Below are positions 18,295 through 28,164 of a stretch of 64,000 nt of DNA, piece by piece. Every line of letters starts with the position of its first letter. Position 1 is the stretch's first letter. The translations under genes and the position numbers were made by a program. Source of the stretch: Thalassospira profundimaris (GTDB taxonomy: Bacteria > Pseudomonadota > Alphaproteobacteria > Rhodospirillales > Thalassospiraceae); NCBI RefSeq assembly GCF_003326675.1, contig NZ_JPWF01000002.1, forward strand, positions 310,001 through 374,000. Direction: 5' to 3'. The notes beneath the pieces are model-generated. The model made no database searches, was not told the origin of the DNA, and saw only the letters and a program-made list of their open reading frames with translations.

Positions 18295-19761
18295 ATGTTT
18301 CTCGGGATTGATGTCGGCACATCGGCCGTCAAGGCCCTGTTGATTGACGAAAACTCGGCGACGATTGCCGAGACAGATGTTCCTTTGTCTGTTTCCAATC
18401 CCCACCCGTTCTGGAGCGAACAGAACCCGTCCGACTGGTGGAATGCCACCCTTCGCGCCATTGATGAACTCCATCGCCAGAACCCGACGGCCATCGCAGC
18501 CACCCGTGCCATCGGCCTGTCAGGCCAGATGCATGGCGCGACACTGCTTGATGTGCATGATCGACCGCTGCGTCCCGCGATCTTGTGGAATGACGGACGC
18601 GCCAAACAGGAATGTGACGAGCTTGATGCCCTGCTGCCGGATTTGGGCTATCGGGCCGGTGTCGCCACCATGCCGGGCATGACTGCACCCAAAATGATCT
18701 GGCTTCGCAAACACGAACCTGACCTGTTTACAAAGATCAAAACCATCTTGCTGCCCAAGGATTACATTCGCTTTTGCCTTTCCGGGGAAAAGATCACCGA
18801 AATGTCGGATGCCGCAGGTACATTGTGGCTTGATGAAGCACAACGCGACTGGAACGAACAGGCTGTTGCCGCCTGCGATATTTCGATGAATCAACTTCCG
18901 ACCCTGGTTGAGGGGTCAAACATTGCAGGCACCCTGCGCGCCGAATTGGCCAATCGCTGGGGCATAAAACCCGGAACCATCATTGCCGGTGGTGGCGGCG
19001 ATGCGGCCACGGGTGGTATTGGTGTCGGGGCTGTACGCCATGGCGATGGCTTTATCTCGCTTGGCACCTCATCCCAGATATTTGTCGCGTCCGACAAATA
19101 TCGCCCGAAGCCCGAAGAATTGCTGCACAGCTTTACCCATGCCATTCCCGGCCACTGGTTCCAGATGGCGGTGCTGCTGAACGGTGCAAGTTGCCTGCAA
19201 TGGGCGGCAAAGCTTTTGGGTGAAAGTGATATCGGTGCCCTGCTTGATCGGGTGGAAGCACACCATCATGCGCCGTCGGATATTTTGTTCCTGCCTTATC
19301 TGAACGGTGAACGTACGCCGCACAACAATCCTTATGCACGCGGAGTATTTTTCGGGCTTGGCAGTGACACATCACGCGAAACACTGGTTCAATCGGCTCT
19401 TGAAGGTGTCGCTTTTGCCCTTTCAGACGCGCAATCACGCCTGCACGCCGCCGGAACACGTTGTGCATTACCCGGTGTGATTGGTGGCGGTGCGCGCAGC
19501 CGATACTGGACACAGCTTATTTCTGACATCATGGGTGGTCCCCTCGCCCGTTATCAAGGCGCGGCGAAGGGACCGGCGTTTGGTGCGGCGCGACTGGCGC
19601 GATTGGCACTGGGTCAGGAAAGCGTCGAGGAAGTCTGCCAGAAACCTGTGATCGAGGAAGTCATCGAACCCGATATGTCCCGCCATGAATCCTATCAGCC
19701 ACGATTTGCAAAATTCCGCCGCGTTTACACCGCTCTTGCAGAAGAATTTACCCCGTCCTGA
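18295..19761 (+). CDS. xylB: Xylulokinase
   Basis: FGGY-family sugar kinase, 488 residues, phosphorylating D-xylulose to xylulose 5-phosphate. The N-terminal MFLGIDVGTSAVKALLID is the phosphate-1 motif; GLSGQMHGATLLD and RPAILWNDGRAKQECDEL are characteristic of XylB; the C-terminal domain has LPYLNGERTPHNNPYARG and the GVIGGGARSRYWTQLISDI adenosine motif. ATG 18295 has GGAGG 9 bases upstream and begins exactly at the conserved strand; longer in-frame extensions would cross the preceding terminator. No xylose isomerase or transporter is nearby, so the substrate rests on the family match. Followed by a ribokinase gene 158 bases on. Confidence 0.92.
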   Translation: MFLGIDVGTSAVKALLIDENSATIAETDVPLSVSNPHPFWSEQNPSDWWNATLRAIDELHRQNPTAIAATRAIGLSGQMHGATLLDVHDRPLRPAILWNDGRAKQECDELDALLPDLGYRAGVATMPGMTAPKMIWLRKHEPDLFTKIKTILLPKDYIRFCLSGEKITEMSDAAGTLWLDEAQRDWNEQAVAACDISMNQLPTLVEGSNIAGTLRAELANRWGIKPGTIIAGGGGDAATGGIGVGAVRHGDGFISLGTSSQIFVASDKYRPKPEELLHSFTHAIPGHWFQMAVLLNGASCLQWAAKLLGESDIGALLDRVEAHHHAPSDILFLPYLNGERTPHNNPYARGVFFGLGSDTSRETLVQSALEGVAFALSDAQSRLHAAGTRCALPGVIGGGARSRYWTQLISDIMGGPLARYQGAAKGPAFGAARLARLALGQESVEEVCQKPVIEEVIEPDMSRHESYQPRFAKFRRVYTALAEEFTPS

Positions 19762-19873
19762 AAACATCCCCGTCTTTGGATCCTTCCCGCTTTGCCGTCA
19801 AACAGCGGCATCAATATTTTTTAATCGTAATATCCTGTTTTGATCCGAAACCTTCTTTAAACCACTGATCTGG

Positions 19874-19887
19874 TACCAATATTAGTA
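19874..19887. promoter_or_regulatory. Near-palindrome upstream of rbsK
   Basis: TACCAATATTAGTA is a 14-base palindrome apart from one symmetric mismatch pair and sits 33 bases before the rbsK ATG. It overlaps the 8-base palindrome TGGTACCA (19871-19878). Candidate operator; no regulator gene is adjacent. Confidence 0.25.
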
Positions 19888-19919
19888 TGAGTATTAGTTT
19901 TCTGCCATTTGGATAGGTC

Positions 19920-20843
19920 ATGAGTATTGTCGTCGTCGGAAGTTCGAACATTGATTTTGCAGCCCGTGTTGCGAAGCTGCCCCAACCCGGTCAAACCGTC
20001 CTGTCCAAGGGATACATATCCGGTCCTGGTGGCAAGGGCTGCAATCAGGCACTTGCTGTTGCCCGGCTGGGCGTTCAACCGATCTTTATTTCGAAGATTG
20101 GCGATGATGCGCTTGGACGGCAGTTGATTGAAAGTCTGGCTTCTGATGGCATGGATACCAATCATTTGATCATTGCTGACGCAGCACAGACCGGAATGGC
20201 ATTAATCTCGATTGATGAATCCGCTGAAAACATGATCACCGTTGTTGGTGGGGCCAACATGACGATGACCCGAGCCGACCTTCATGAAAAACAGGACCAT
20301 TTGCGCAATTGCGACTATTTGCTGTTGCAGCTTGAATGTCCTGTGGTCGCGGTTGATTGCGCCATCAAATATGCCCGCGAAGGCAACGCCAAGGTCATCC
20401 TTGACCCTGCCCCGGTTCAGGATCACATGGTCATGCGCGATCTGTTGGCCCTGACCCATATCGTCACCCCCAATAACAGCGAATGTCGGGCCATTACCGG
20501 CATTGATCCGGTTGATATAGAATCAGCAGTCAAAGCAGCCGCCATCCTGCATGAAATGGGGCCTGAAACCGTGATCATTAAAATGGGCAGCAAGGGGGCC
20601 TATTACTCGTCTGGCGGCGAGACAGGCATGATCCCGTCCTTTACCGTCGATGCAATTGACACCGTTGCCGCCGGAGATTGCTTTAATGCAGGCCTTGCCG
20701 TGGCCCTGCATGGCGGGCAGCCCTTACCCGATGCGGTACGCTTTGCCTGTGCGACAGGTGCGCTTGCCACCACCCGTAATGGCGCAGCCGACGCGGCACC
20801 AAACATCGAACAGGTCCTGTCACTGATCGAAACAGGGCACTAG
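19920..20843 (+). CDS. rbsK: Ribokinase (PfkB family)
   Basis: Phosphorylates D-ribose at O5. The 307-residue product has the PfkB N-terminal motif GPGGKGCNQALAVARLG, VVGSSNIDF at the start, SAENMITVVGGAN (ribose/anion region) and the C-terminal signature IDTVAAGDCFNAGLAVAL with the catalytic Asp in AGD. TPNNSECRAITGI is the usual ATP-domain segment. GGATAGG lies just before the ATG. It is convergent with tlpA (20-base gap) and may be transcribed independently of xylB. Confidence 0.93.
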   Translation: MSIVVVGSSNIDFAARVAKLPQPGQTVLSKGYISGPGGKGCNQALAVARLGVQPIFISKIGDDALGRQLIESLASDGMDTNHLIIADAAQTGMALISIDESAENMITVVGGANMTMTRADLHEKQDHLRNCDYLLLQLECPVVAVDCAIKYAREGNAKVILDPAPVQDHMVMRDLLALTHIVTPNNSECRAITGIDPVDIESAVKAAAILHEMGPETVIIKMGSKGAYYSSGGETGMIPSFTVDAIDTVAAGDCFNAGLAVALHGGQPLPDAVRFACATGALATTRNGAADAAPNIEQVLSLIETGH

Positions 20844-20863
20844 GAAAGCAGCTTTGAATTTCC

Positions 20864-21424
20864 TCAGGACGCCTGATCAATCAGGTCGTTGAAATAGGTA
20901 ATGACATCGGGCGCATCCCAAAGTGCGATGCCTTCAAGCTTGCCGCGAACCACACCATTGGCATCAATCACAAAGCTGGTCGGAAGGCCGCGCGCGCCCA
21001 TCTTGCGCGCGGTTGCGCCGCGCGGATCAAGAACAACATCCAGGTTCTCGATTCCATTCTTTTCAAAGAATTCCGTAACGGCCGCCGCACCACCCCGATC
21101 CTGACTAAGAGCCAAAAGACGGAACGGTTTGCCATCCATCTCGGCAGCCAACCGGTCAAGTTCCGGCATCTCCTTGACGCATGGCACGCACCATGTCGCC
21201 CACAGATTAACCAGAACAACCTGTCCTTTCAGGCTGTTAAGCGCAATTTCCTGATCATTTTCATCGACAAATGTTACGCCTTCGGGCAAAGAACCGCCAT
21301 CAGATGGGACAACCATCTTTGAAAGTTCTTGCGGGAATTGCGTATCTGCAAAGGCAGGGGTTGCATAAATGCCCGATATGGCGACAATCACGCCAAGTTT
21401 TACGTAACGAAGCAATGCCTTCAC
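20864..21424 (-). CDS. tlpA: TlpA-like periplasmic thiol-disulphide oxidoreductase
   Basis: Thioredoxin-fold protein with redox motif [13 protein letters not shown], exported by an N-terminal signal ([20 protein letters not shown], predicted cut after AFA). Family members keep periplasmic thiols reduced, for example in cytochrome c or oxidase maturation. The conserved cis-Pro is in [10 protein letters not shown] chose the GTG start at 21424 (186 residues) because GAAAGG lies 9 bases upstream; a TTG at 21442 would add six residues. The start is only 32 bases from the divergent argH start, so each promoter must lie in the other's coding or leader region. The tlpA|argH pairing is, from memory, conserved in this class. 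Confidence 0.9.
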   Translation of the reverse strand: MKALLRYVKLGVIVAISGIYATPAFADTQFPQELSKMVVPSDGGSLPEGVTFVDENDQEIALNSLKGQVVLVNLWATWCVPCVKEMPELDRLAAEMDGKPFRLLALSQDRGGAAAVTEFFEKNGIENLDVVLDPRGATARKMGARGLPTSFVIDANGVVRGKLEGIALWDAPDVITYFNDLIDQAS

Positions 21425-21456
21425 AATACCCAACCTTTCCAAGACTGCGGATCAAA

Positions 21457-22872
21457 ATGACCGATCAAAACGCCACCGACCAGAAAAACGCCAACTCCCT
21501 GTGGGGAGGTCGCTTTGAAGCAGGCCCGTCAGCCATCATGGAAGAAATCAATGCTTCCATCGGCTTTGACAAACGCCTTTACGCCCAGGACATCCAGGGT
21601 TCCAAAGCCCACTGCGCGATGCTGGTCAAGCAGAACATCATTCCCGCAGAAGATGGCGAAAAGATAACCAATGGTCTAGACCAGATCCTTCAAGAAATCG
21701 AGAGCGGTCAGTTCAACTTCTCAAGCGCGCTTGAAGATATTCACATGAACGTCGAAAGCCGCCTGCGCGACCTTATCGGTCCGGCAGCCGGTCGCCTTCA
21801 CACCGCACGTTCGCGTAACGACCAGGTCGCAACCGACTTCAAGCTTTGGGTTCGCGACGTTGCCCTTGCCGATCTGGAAGCCGGTCTGAAGGGCCTTCAG
21901 GACGCCCTGATTTCGCAGGCAGAAACCCATGCGGAAACCATCATGCCGGGCTTCACCCATCTTCAAGCAGCCCAGCCGGTGACCTTTGGCCACCATCTTC
22001 TGGCCTATGTCGAGATGTTTGGTCGTGACCGTGGTCGCGTCGCCGATTGTCGCACGCGCGTGAATGAAAACCCGCTGGGTTCGGCCGCCCTTGCCGGGAC
22101 GCCTTATCCGATTGACCGTCATATGACAGCAAGCGCGCTTGGCTTTGATCGCCCGACCGCGAACTCGCTTGATGCGGTGTCGGATCGTGACTTTGCGCTG
22201 GAATACCTGAACGCTGCCTCGATTGCTGCCATGCATCTGTCGCGTCTGGCCGAAGAAATGGTCATCTGGTGTTCGGCACAGTTCCGCTTTATCGGCATGT
22301 CCGACAAGTTTTCGACCGGCTCGTCGATCATGCCGCAGAAACGGAACCCGGATGCCGCCGAACTGATCCGTTCGAAAATCGGCCGTATTGTTGGTTGCTA
22401 TAACTCTTTGATGCTGTCGATGAAGGGCCTTCCGCTGGCCTATTCAAAAGACATGCAGGAAGACAAGGAACCGGTCTTTGAGGCCCATGACCACCTTGGT
22501 CTGTGCGTTGCGGCCATGACCGGCATGGTTGCCGATATGAAGGTCCATGCCGATAACATGCGCGCTGCTGCCGGGGCCGGTTACACCACCGCGACCGACC
22601 TTGCAGACTGGCTTGTGGCTGAACTTGGTATGCCGTTCCGCGAAGCCCACCATGTGGTTGGTGCAACCGTGAAACTGGCAGAATCCAAGGGGTGCGACCT
22701 TGATCAGCTTCCGCTGGAAGATCTTCAGGGGATCGAGCCGAAAATCACCAATGCAGTTTATGACGTCCTGACGGTCGAAGCATCGGTTGCTGCCCGTCAA
22801 AGCTTTGGCGGAACGGCACCGGTTCGCGTCAAGGAATCGGTCAAGGCTGCAAAGGAAAGGTTTTTGAAATGA
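21457..22872 (+). CDS. argH: Argininosuccinate lyase
   Basis: Last step of arginine synthesis, cleaving argininosuccinate to arginine and fumarate. 471 residues, normal for the family. Conserved regions in order: [60 protein letters not shown] (shown in part: [12 protein letters not shown]), and the fumarase/lyase signature [12 protein letters not shown] with the catalytic Ser. The family start MTDQ... is at ATG 21457; the frame is open further upstream over the tlpA gene, which I regard as chance. The stop overlaps the start of lptM by 4 bases (ATGA). Confidence 0.97.
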   Translation: MTDQNATDQKNANSLWGGRFEAGPSAIMEEINASIGFDKRLYAQDIQGSKAHCAMLVKQNIIPAEDGEKITNGLDQILQEIESGQFNFSSALEDIHMNVESRLRDLIGPAAGRLHTARSRNDQVATDFKLWVRDVALADLEAGLKGLQDALISQAETHAETIMPGFTHLQAAQPVTFGHHLLAYVEMFGRDRGRVADCRTRVNENPLGSAALAGTPYPIDRHMTASALGFDRPTANSLDAVSDRDFALEYLNAASIAAMHLSRLAEEMVIWCSAQFRFIGMSDKFSTGSSIMPQKRNPDAAELIRSKIGRIVGCYNSLMLSMKGLPLAYSKDMQEDKEPVFEAHDHLGLCVAAMTGMVADMKVHADNMRAAAGAGYTTATDLADWLVAELGMPFREAHHVVGATVKLAESKGCDLDQLPLEDLQGIEPKITNAVYDVLTVEASVAARQSFGGTAPVRVKESVKAAKERFLK

Positions 22873-23015
22873 CCGCATCCTTGCTGAAACGCAGTACCGT
22901 TTTCACGCTGGCAATCATGCTGGGTCTTTCGGTTGCGGCATGCGGCAAAAAAGGCCCGCTTGAACCGCCGACCGAAAAAGGCAACGAATATCCAAGGGAC
23001 TACCCCGCGAAATGA
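22869..23015 (+). CDS. lptM: Small lipoprotein, LptM (YifL-like)
   Basis: A 48-residue lipoprotein easily missed because of its size. It has a positively charged start (TASLLKRS), a hydrophobic segment ([12 protein letters not shown]) and lipobox VAAC, then [14 protein letters not shown], the conserved post-Cys pattern of LptM, which assists assembly and disulphide maturation of the LptD/LptE lipopolysaccharide translocon. Both ends overlap neighbours as ATGA: 4 bases with argH upstream and 4 bases with lysA downstream, so the three genes are translationally coupled. The argH-lptM-lysA order is a known alphaproteobacterial and gammaproteobacterial arrangement around lysA. Confidence 0.88.
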   Translation: MTASLLKRSTVFTLAIMLGLSVAACGKKGPLEPPTEKGNEYPRDYPAK

Positions 23016-24283
23016 ACCATTTTGAATATATTGATGGCGTGCTTCACGCCGAAGGTGTCTCGATCAGCGAGATGGCAGACAAAGTCGGCACGCCGTTTTT
23101 CTGCTATTCCACGGCGACGCTTGAACGTCATTACAATGTCTATGCCGATGCATTCGAAGGCCTTGATGCCACTGTCTGCTTTGCGGTCAAGGCAAACTCC
23201 AACCAGGCGGTCCTGAAGACCCTTGGCAATCTTGGTGCCGGTGCCGATGTGGTATCGGTTGGGGAAATGCGCCGCGCCCTGCGTGCCGGTATTGATCCTG
23301 CCAAGATCATCTTTTCAGGTGTTGGCAAGGCCGATGCCGAAATGCGCGAGGCCCTTGATGCCGATATTGCCCAGATCAATGTCGAAAGCATCCCGGAACT
23401 CGTCGAACTGAACCGCGTAGCCATCGAGATGGGCAAAAAGGCGCGCATCGCGCTTCGCATCAACCCGCATGTTGATGCCAAAACCCACGAAAAGATCGCT
23501 ACCGGCAAGGCCGAAAACAAATTTGGCATCGACTGGACCCGCGCGATTGAAGTTTACCGCGATGCAGCGGCAATGGATGGCATCGAAGTCACCGGCATTG
23601 CCATGCATATCGGTTCGCAACTGACCGACCTTACCCCGTTCCGCGAGGCATTTACCCGCCTTGCCGGTCTGGTCGAGCAGCTTCGCGAAGAAGGCATCCA
23701 CATTCGCAATCTTGACCTTGGTGGCGGTCTTGGCATTGCCTATCAGGGTGAAACACCACCGCTTCCCGATGCCTATGGGCAGATGGTTCGCGAAACGGTT
23801 GGTCATCTTGGTTGCCACATCACCCTTGAACCGGGCCGCCTGATTGCCGGAAATGCCGGCATCATGGTATCGCGCGTCATGTACATCAAAGACGGCGAAG
23901 CCAAACGTTTCGTCATCCTTGATGCGGCGATGAATGACCTGATCCGCCCGACACTTTACAGCGCCTATCACGAAATCATCCCGGTTGATGAACAAGGCGA
24001 AGATGACGTGCAGGCGACCGTTGATGTGGTTGGTCCGGTTTGCGAAACCGGCGACACCTTTGGCAAGGATCGCAAGCTTCCTGACGACCTTAAGGCAGGT
24101 GATCTGGTCGCTGTCATGTCGGCAGGTGCCTATGGCGCGGTGATGTCGTCGACCTACAACACCCGTGCGCTGACCCCGGAAGTTCTGGTCAAAGGCAACA
24201 ATTTCGCGATTGTTCGCCCGCGTCAGGAAATTGATCAGCTGATCAATATGGATCAGATCCCGGCCTGGCTCGGCAACGAATAA
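23012..24283 (+). CDS. lysA: Diaminopimelate decarboxylase
   Basis: PLP enzyme for the last step of lysine synthesis. 423 residues. PLP-binding Lys60 lies in VCFAVKANSN; the barrel continues with GADVVSVGEMRRAL, RINPHVDAKTHEKIATGKAENKFG, HIGSQLTDLTPF, LDLGGGLGI and LEPGRLIAGNAG; the C-terminal domain has GPVCETGDTFGKDR with the active-site Cys and MSAGAYGAVMSSTYN. The start overlaps the lptM stop. A strong terminator follows. Confidence 0.97.
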   Translation: MNHFEYIDGVLHAEGVSISEMADKVGTPFFCYSTATLERHYNVYADAFEGLDATVCFAVKANSNQAVLKTLGNLGAGADVVSVGEMRRALRAGIDPAKIIFSGVGKADAEMREALDADIAQINVESIPELVELNRVAIEMGKKARIALRINPHVDAKTHEKIATGKAENKFGIDWTRAIEVYRDAAAMDGIEVTGIAMHIGSQLTDLTPFREAFTRLAGLVEQLREEGIHIRNLDLGGGLGIAYQGETPPLPDAYGQMVRETVGHLGCHITLEPGRLIAGNAGIMVSRVMYIKDGEAKRFVILDAAMNDLIRPTLYSAYHEIIPVDEQGEDDVQATVDVVGPVCETGDTFGKDRKLPDDLKAGDLVAVMSAGAYGAVMSSTYNTRALTPEVLVKGNNFAIVRPRQEIDQLINMDQIPAWLGNE

Positions 24284-24313
24284 GCTGTCAGAAAGCGCCC
24301 ATAAAAGATTTTC

Positions 24314-24346
24314 AGGTGGTCCGTACCTTGCGGACCACCTTTTTTA
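24314..24346 (+). terminator. Rho-independent terminator after lysA
   Basis: AGGTGGTCCG (24314-24323), 7-base loop, CGGACCACCT (24331-24340), then TTTTTATTT. Confidence 0.9.
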
Positions 24347-24460
24347 TTTCGTCTCCACACATCGAATAGCTTGACCCGACACCGCGAAACCCCAAGTTTT
24401 AAAGGGAACGCGTTGCACCATAATGTTGCAACATATCGACAATCCGGGGCCGCCAGTCGC

Positions 24461-26884
24461 ATGTCACTGATACCACCCTATCCCGAAATGGAAGGCCATG
24501 TGTGCAGGACGCGCATGGTTCTGATTTGGGAAGCGGTATGGCCCTGTCTGATCCCGTTTCTGTCAATTGCGTTACTGACGGCCGGGCTGGTCTTGACCGG
24601 GACATTCGAATTCCTGCCTGCGACCGGGCATATTATGTTGCTGTCGGTATTGTCGGTGACGGCGATGATCGGGTTTTTATCACCATGGCGGAATTTTCGC
24701 TGGCCGACCCGTCATGACATCCTGAACCGTCTGGAACGGGAAAACGGCCTTAAGAATAACCCGCTGCAAAGCCTTGAAGACCACATTCATGAAACATCGG
24801 ACCCGCTGACCAGTTATCTGTGGCAACGCCAGTTGGGCCTGCATGAAAAGGCGCTTGCCGATCTGCGTACGCCGCTACCCGCCCCGGCAATTACCCGCAT
24901 TGACCGGTTTGGACTGACGGCCATCCCGGTTCTTCTTATCTTTGTCGGATTGCTCGCCGGACATGACCATATCTCCGAGCGCTTTTCCAAGGCATTCAGT
25001 CCGTTGCAAAGGCTCGGCGCGGCTGATTTCAGCGCAACCCTGTGGGTTACGCCGCCTGCCTATACCGGACAGGTTCCACGGGTTCTGCGCTTTGCCGCGA
25101 TCAGCACCGAAAATGCCCCCTCTTCCTCTGATGGGACAGCTTCTGCTCCGCAAAGTGATGTCATTTCGGTACAGGTTCCGGTTGGATCGACACTGGATGG
25201 CAGTATTTCCAGTATCTGGAAGCCGACATTAACCGCCCCGGACGGAGAACGTGGCTTCACCGAAAGCAGCGAAGACAGCTATGTCCTGTCGACCAATATC
25301 GCGCAATCCGGCCAGTGGCGCATATCGGTTTGGGGGAATGACCGGCTGACGCTTAATATCGAGCTGGTCCCGGACGAAGCGCCGAACCTTTCCTTTGTCA
25401 GCTCGCCTGCCATAACCCGGCGCGATCATGTCCGGCTGGATTATGTTGCCACTGATGACTATGGCCTTGCATCTCTTGATCTTGTCATCACCCCGGCACC
25501 CGATGATGGCTCTCTTGATCAATACGGGCCAATTGATCAGATCGTGATTGATATTCGCGGCGAAGATATTCGCGAAACCGCAATGCCGACCCGCATTGAA
25601 GGCCCCCGCTTCCTTGATCTTGTTGCCCACCCCTGGGCCGGGCTTCCGGTCAATATCCAGATGCATTCCAAGGACAATGCCGGTCAGCTCAATCAAAGTG
25701 ATATCCGTTCGCTGATGTTGCCCGAACGCGAGTTCAAACATCCGGTGGCCCAGAAACTGATCGCGATCCGTCGCGGATTGTTGCGGTATCCGGCCCGGGC
25801 ACTTGAACTGCATCAGGCAATGTTACCGATCCTCTATGCCCCGCAGGCCTTCAATGGCCATATCGGTGTGTTCCTTGCCCTGTCGGTTGCTGAAAACCGG
25901 CTTGCCGCCAATCTCGACAATCGTGATGTCCATCAAAATGTGGCAGGACTTCTTTGGCATATCGCCGAGGAAATCGAGCGCGGCAGTTACGGCATTGCAG
26001 AACGCAACCTGATGGAAGCCGAAGAACGCCTGCTTGAGGCCCTTAAAAACCCGGACATTACCGAAGGCGAGATTGCCCGCCTGATCGACGAATACCGTCA
26101 GGCCCTGAATGAATATCTTGCCGCCCTGACCCGCGAGAGCCCGCAAGTAGGCGAAGACCAACCCGAAGCATCGGCAACCCTTGAACAACAGGACCTGTCA
26201 CGGATCATTGATCAGATCGATGCCCTGATGCGTGCCGGCGCACGTGATCAGGCCCGTCAACTGATCGACCGGTTGCGCGAACTTGTCGAAAACATGCAGG
26301 TGACGACCGGTGAAGGCGGCATGGATATCACATCGACCTTGCGAGACATGCTTGATGGCATGCGCGATCTTGCCCGCCGACAACAGGATCTGATGAATCA
26401 GGGGGACAATTCATCGGCGCAATCCGGGCCCGTTCCACGCGCCAATCAGCAACAGGGCCTTGCCGATGATGCCCGCGAAATCATGAACAGCCCCGGCATC
26501 AACCAGTTTGGCGATGTCAGCGGTATGAATACGGTCATAGACGCGATGCGCGGCGCAGCAGAGGCGCTTGGGCACAATCGATCCCACGAGGCCCTGCAAC
26601 TTCAAAGACAGGCCATGGACGCCCTGCAACAGGGTATTGGCGAAATCAGCCGCGCGCTTGAAGGGCTGAGTCAGATGTCCCCGATGCTTGAAGAACTCGA
26701 AGGGTCTGGACGACGCGATCCACTGGGTCGTCCAGTTGGGGGGGATGGCACCACGACCATTCCCGATGTGAACACCCTGGAACGGGCATGGCGGATTATA
26801 CAGGAACTTCGCCGCCGTTCCGGCGACCCGGATCGCCCGCAGATCGAACAGGAATATATCGACAGGCTGCTTAAACGGTTCTGA
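24461..26884 (+). CDS. TIGR02302/DUF4175 family large membrane-anchored protein
   Basis: Long protein of an alphaproteobacterial family of unknown function, about 807 residues from the chosen start. Two adjacent N-terminal membrane helices (AVWPCLIPFLSIALLTAGLVL and HIMLLSVLSVTAMIGFLSP), a third near residue 150 (LTAIPVLLIFVGLLAG), then a periplasmic part beginning with Ig-like strands (FSATLWVTPPAYTGQVP) and ending in a long helical, Gln/Glu/Arg-rich region (QQDLSRIIDQIDALMRAGAR, HEALQLQRQAMDALQQGIGE). The start is uncertain: ATG 24461 has no good site; TTG 24412 has AAAGGGA 3 to 9 bases upstream and would add 16 residues. It follows lysA and precedes the ftsEX region in a conserved neighbourhood, hinting at an envelope role. 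Confidence 0.8.
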   Translation: MSLIPPYPEMEGHVCRTRMVLIWEAVWPCLIPFLSIALLTAGLVLTGTFEFLPATGHIMLLSVLSVTAMIGFLSPWRNFRWPTRHDILNRLERENGLKNNPLQSLEDHIHETSDPLTSYLWQRQLGLHEKALADLRTPLPAPAITRIDRFGLTAIPVLLIFVGLLAGHDHISERFSKAFSPLQRLGAADFSATLWVTPPAYTGQVPRVLRFAAISTENAPSSSDGTASAPQSDVISVQVPVGSTLDGSISSIWKPTLTAPDGERGFTESSEDSYVLSTNIAQSGQWRISVWGNDRLTLNIELVPDEAPNLSFVSSPAITRRDHVRLDYVATDDYGLASLDLVITPAPDDGSLDQYGPIDQIVIDIRGEDIRETAMPTRIEGPRFLDLVAHPWAGLPVNIQMHSKDNAGQLNQSDIRSLMLPEREFKHPVAQKLIAIRRGLLRYPARALELHQAMLPILYAPQAFNGHIGVFLALSVAENRLAANLDNRDVHQNVAGLLWHIAEEIERGSYGIAERNLMEAEERLLEALKNPDITEGEIARLIDEYRQALNEYLAALTRESPQVGEDQPEASATLEQQDLSRIIDQIDALMRAGARDQARQLIDRLRELVENMQVTTGEGGMDITSTLRDMLDGMRDLARRQQDLMNQGDNSSAQSGPVPRANQQQGLADDAREIMNSPGINQFGDVSGMNTVIDAMRGAAEALGHNRSHEALQLQRQAMDALQQGIGEISRALEGLSQMSPMLEELEGSGRRDPLGRPVGGDGTTTIPDVNTLERAWRIIQELRRRSGDPDRPQIEQEYIDRLLKRF

Positions 26885-26925
26885 TCCGGTTGGTCGAGAT
26901 CATCCAGCCACGCCCGATCCAAAAC

Positions 26926-26957
26926 AAAAAAGGCAGCGATGAAACGCTGCCTTTTCT
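26926..26957. terminator. Bidirectional terminator
   Basis: AAAGGCAGCG (26929-26938), 6-base loop, CGCTGCCTTT (26945-26954) with flanking A5 and T-rich sequence; serves the TIGR02302 gene and the convergent zinc-ribbon gene. Confidence 0.88.
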
Positions 26958-26979
26958 TTATCTGTTTGGGCCCGGTTCC

Positions 26980-27807
26980 TTACGGCTCGACCGCTTCGCG
27001 TGGGTCAAGGAAGGTCACCTGCAAACGGGTTGCGGTCGGGTTCGGACGACGGATCTTGGTTTCGACCGTCATGCTTTCGCCAACCGGCAACATCTGTTGT
27101 TCCATCGGCATTTCCGCACCAGCCGTTACCTTCGATTCGTCATAGACCAGCGGAACCTTTTTGCGCTGTACCACACGATCAAGCGGATCAAGAAGCTCGA
27201 TCAACAGATACGGCAACGGACGCGGTTCTTCGCTGATATTGACGATCTCGGCACGGACGACAAGAACATCAATTCCGTCTTCATCTTCACGGGTCGGCGG
27301 CAATTCCCGAATATCAAGACCTTCACCGACATGGGGCACATCAAGCCCGATCAGGTCGTAGACCTTGGCAATCGGCGGCCATATTTCGATGACCTGATCC
27401 TTGGCGAAATAGCCACCCGCACCGATCCCGCCAATAAGAACCAGGAAGATGATCCAGCCGATGATACCTTTTTTCTTTTTAGGTTCCGGCTTCGGGTTAT
27501 TGCGAATCAGCTGCTGCGGAATGGGCGGCGGATCGGGAATTCTGTCTGCATTTTCAAAGCCCGGATCAATCGGACCACCGGCCATCCGGTCCTCGTTGAA
27601 ATCAGCACCAAGCGACCCTTCCTGATTAAAGGGCGGTGGAAGATCATTTTCCGGTGCAGCCGGTTGAGGCGCAGGCTTCTTTGCCCCCGGAGGATCCTGA
27701 TGCCAGCTATTGCCGCAGCTTTTACAGCGCACGGTTCGGCCTTTGGGGCCGATTGCTTCTGTTTTAACTGAGTATTTCTTTGAACACTCTGGGCAAGTAA
27801 TGATCAT
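26980..27807 (-). CDS. MJ0042-type zinc-ribbon membrane protein
   Basis: A 275-residue protein with an N-terminal zinc ribbon (Cys5, Cys8, Cys28, Cys31: TCPECSKKYS and VRCKSCGNSW), a Pro-rich low-complexity linker, one membrane helix at about 113 to 135 (GIIGWIIFLVLIGGIGAGG) preceded by KKKK, and a C-terminal domain of DUF3426-like type (VLVVRAEIVNISEEPRPLP, RPNPTATRLQVTFLDP). Topology is therefore zinc ribbon in the cytoplasm and the C-terminal domain outside. Function is not established; the position divergent from ftsEX recurs in alphaproteobacteria and suggests a cell-envelope or division link. Confidence 0.83.
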   Translation of the reverse strand: MIITCPECSKKYSVKTEAIGPKGRTVRCKSCGNSWHQDPPGAKKPAPQPAAPENDLPPPFNQEGSLGADFNEDRMAGGPIDPGFENADRIPDPPPIPQQLIRNNPKPEPKKKKGIIGWIIFLVLIGGIGAGGYFAKDQVIEIWPPIAKVYDLIGLDVPHVGEGLDIRELPPTREDEDGIDVLVVRAEIVNISEEPRPLPYLLIELLDPLDRVVQRKKVPLVYDESKVTAGAEMPMEQQMLPVGESMTVETKIRRPNPTATRLQVTFLDPREAVEP

Positions 27808-28164
27808 TGCAAACCTGGCATTTCGATGACAGCGGCATCAAACATGGGGGGCAATAAAGCTGAACCACCAACGGTCCCCCAATCGCGTCGGCAGTTAATT
27901 ACACTATATGTAAATAGCCGCGATTTAACAGACTGTTAAGCACAGATAACAGAAGCTGCCCGGATTTGGGTGTCTAAACGTTGCCTAAAGTGCGCGAACA
28001 TGGCATCCGAAAGCATATAAAAACCGGGTAAACCGATCTGGTTTTTTCCGATATCGTCACGGCGGGCGCGGTTATCAACCCCGCCAAACCATCGGGAAAT
28101 CCTTGATTTTTTACTCTTTTGCACGCCAAGCTAGACCGTCTTCCTGCCAGATGGAGCACCGATT
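27808..28164. other. 357-base divergent gap upstream of ftsE
   Basis: No supportable gene: two short minus-strand frames here lack a ribosome site and protein-like composition. It carries the CtrA-type site described separately and AT-rich stretches, including TTGATTTTTTACTC near 28102 that may be part of an ftsE promoter. Confidence 0.5.
27925..27939. promoter_or_regulatory. CtrA-type full binding site
   Basis: TTAA-CAGACTG-TTAA matches the TTAA-N7-TTAA consensus of the cell-cycle regulator CtrA exactly and is itself palindromic (TTAACA-GAC-TGTTAA). It lies 117 bases before the zinc-ribbon start and 226 before ftsE. Confidence 0.5.

Noticed and set aside
27936-28159. Two short minus-strand frames between the zinc-ribbon gene and ftsE
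   Set aside because: About 60 codons each, no ribosome site, overlapping each other in different frames, Arg/Ser-rich composition.
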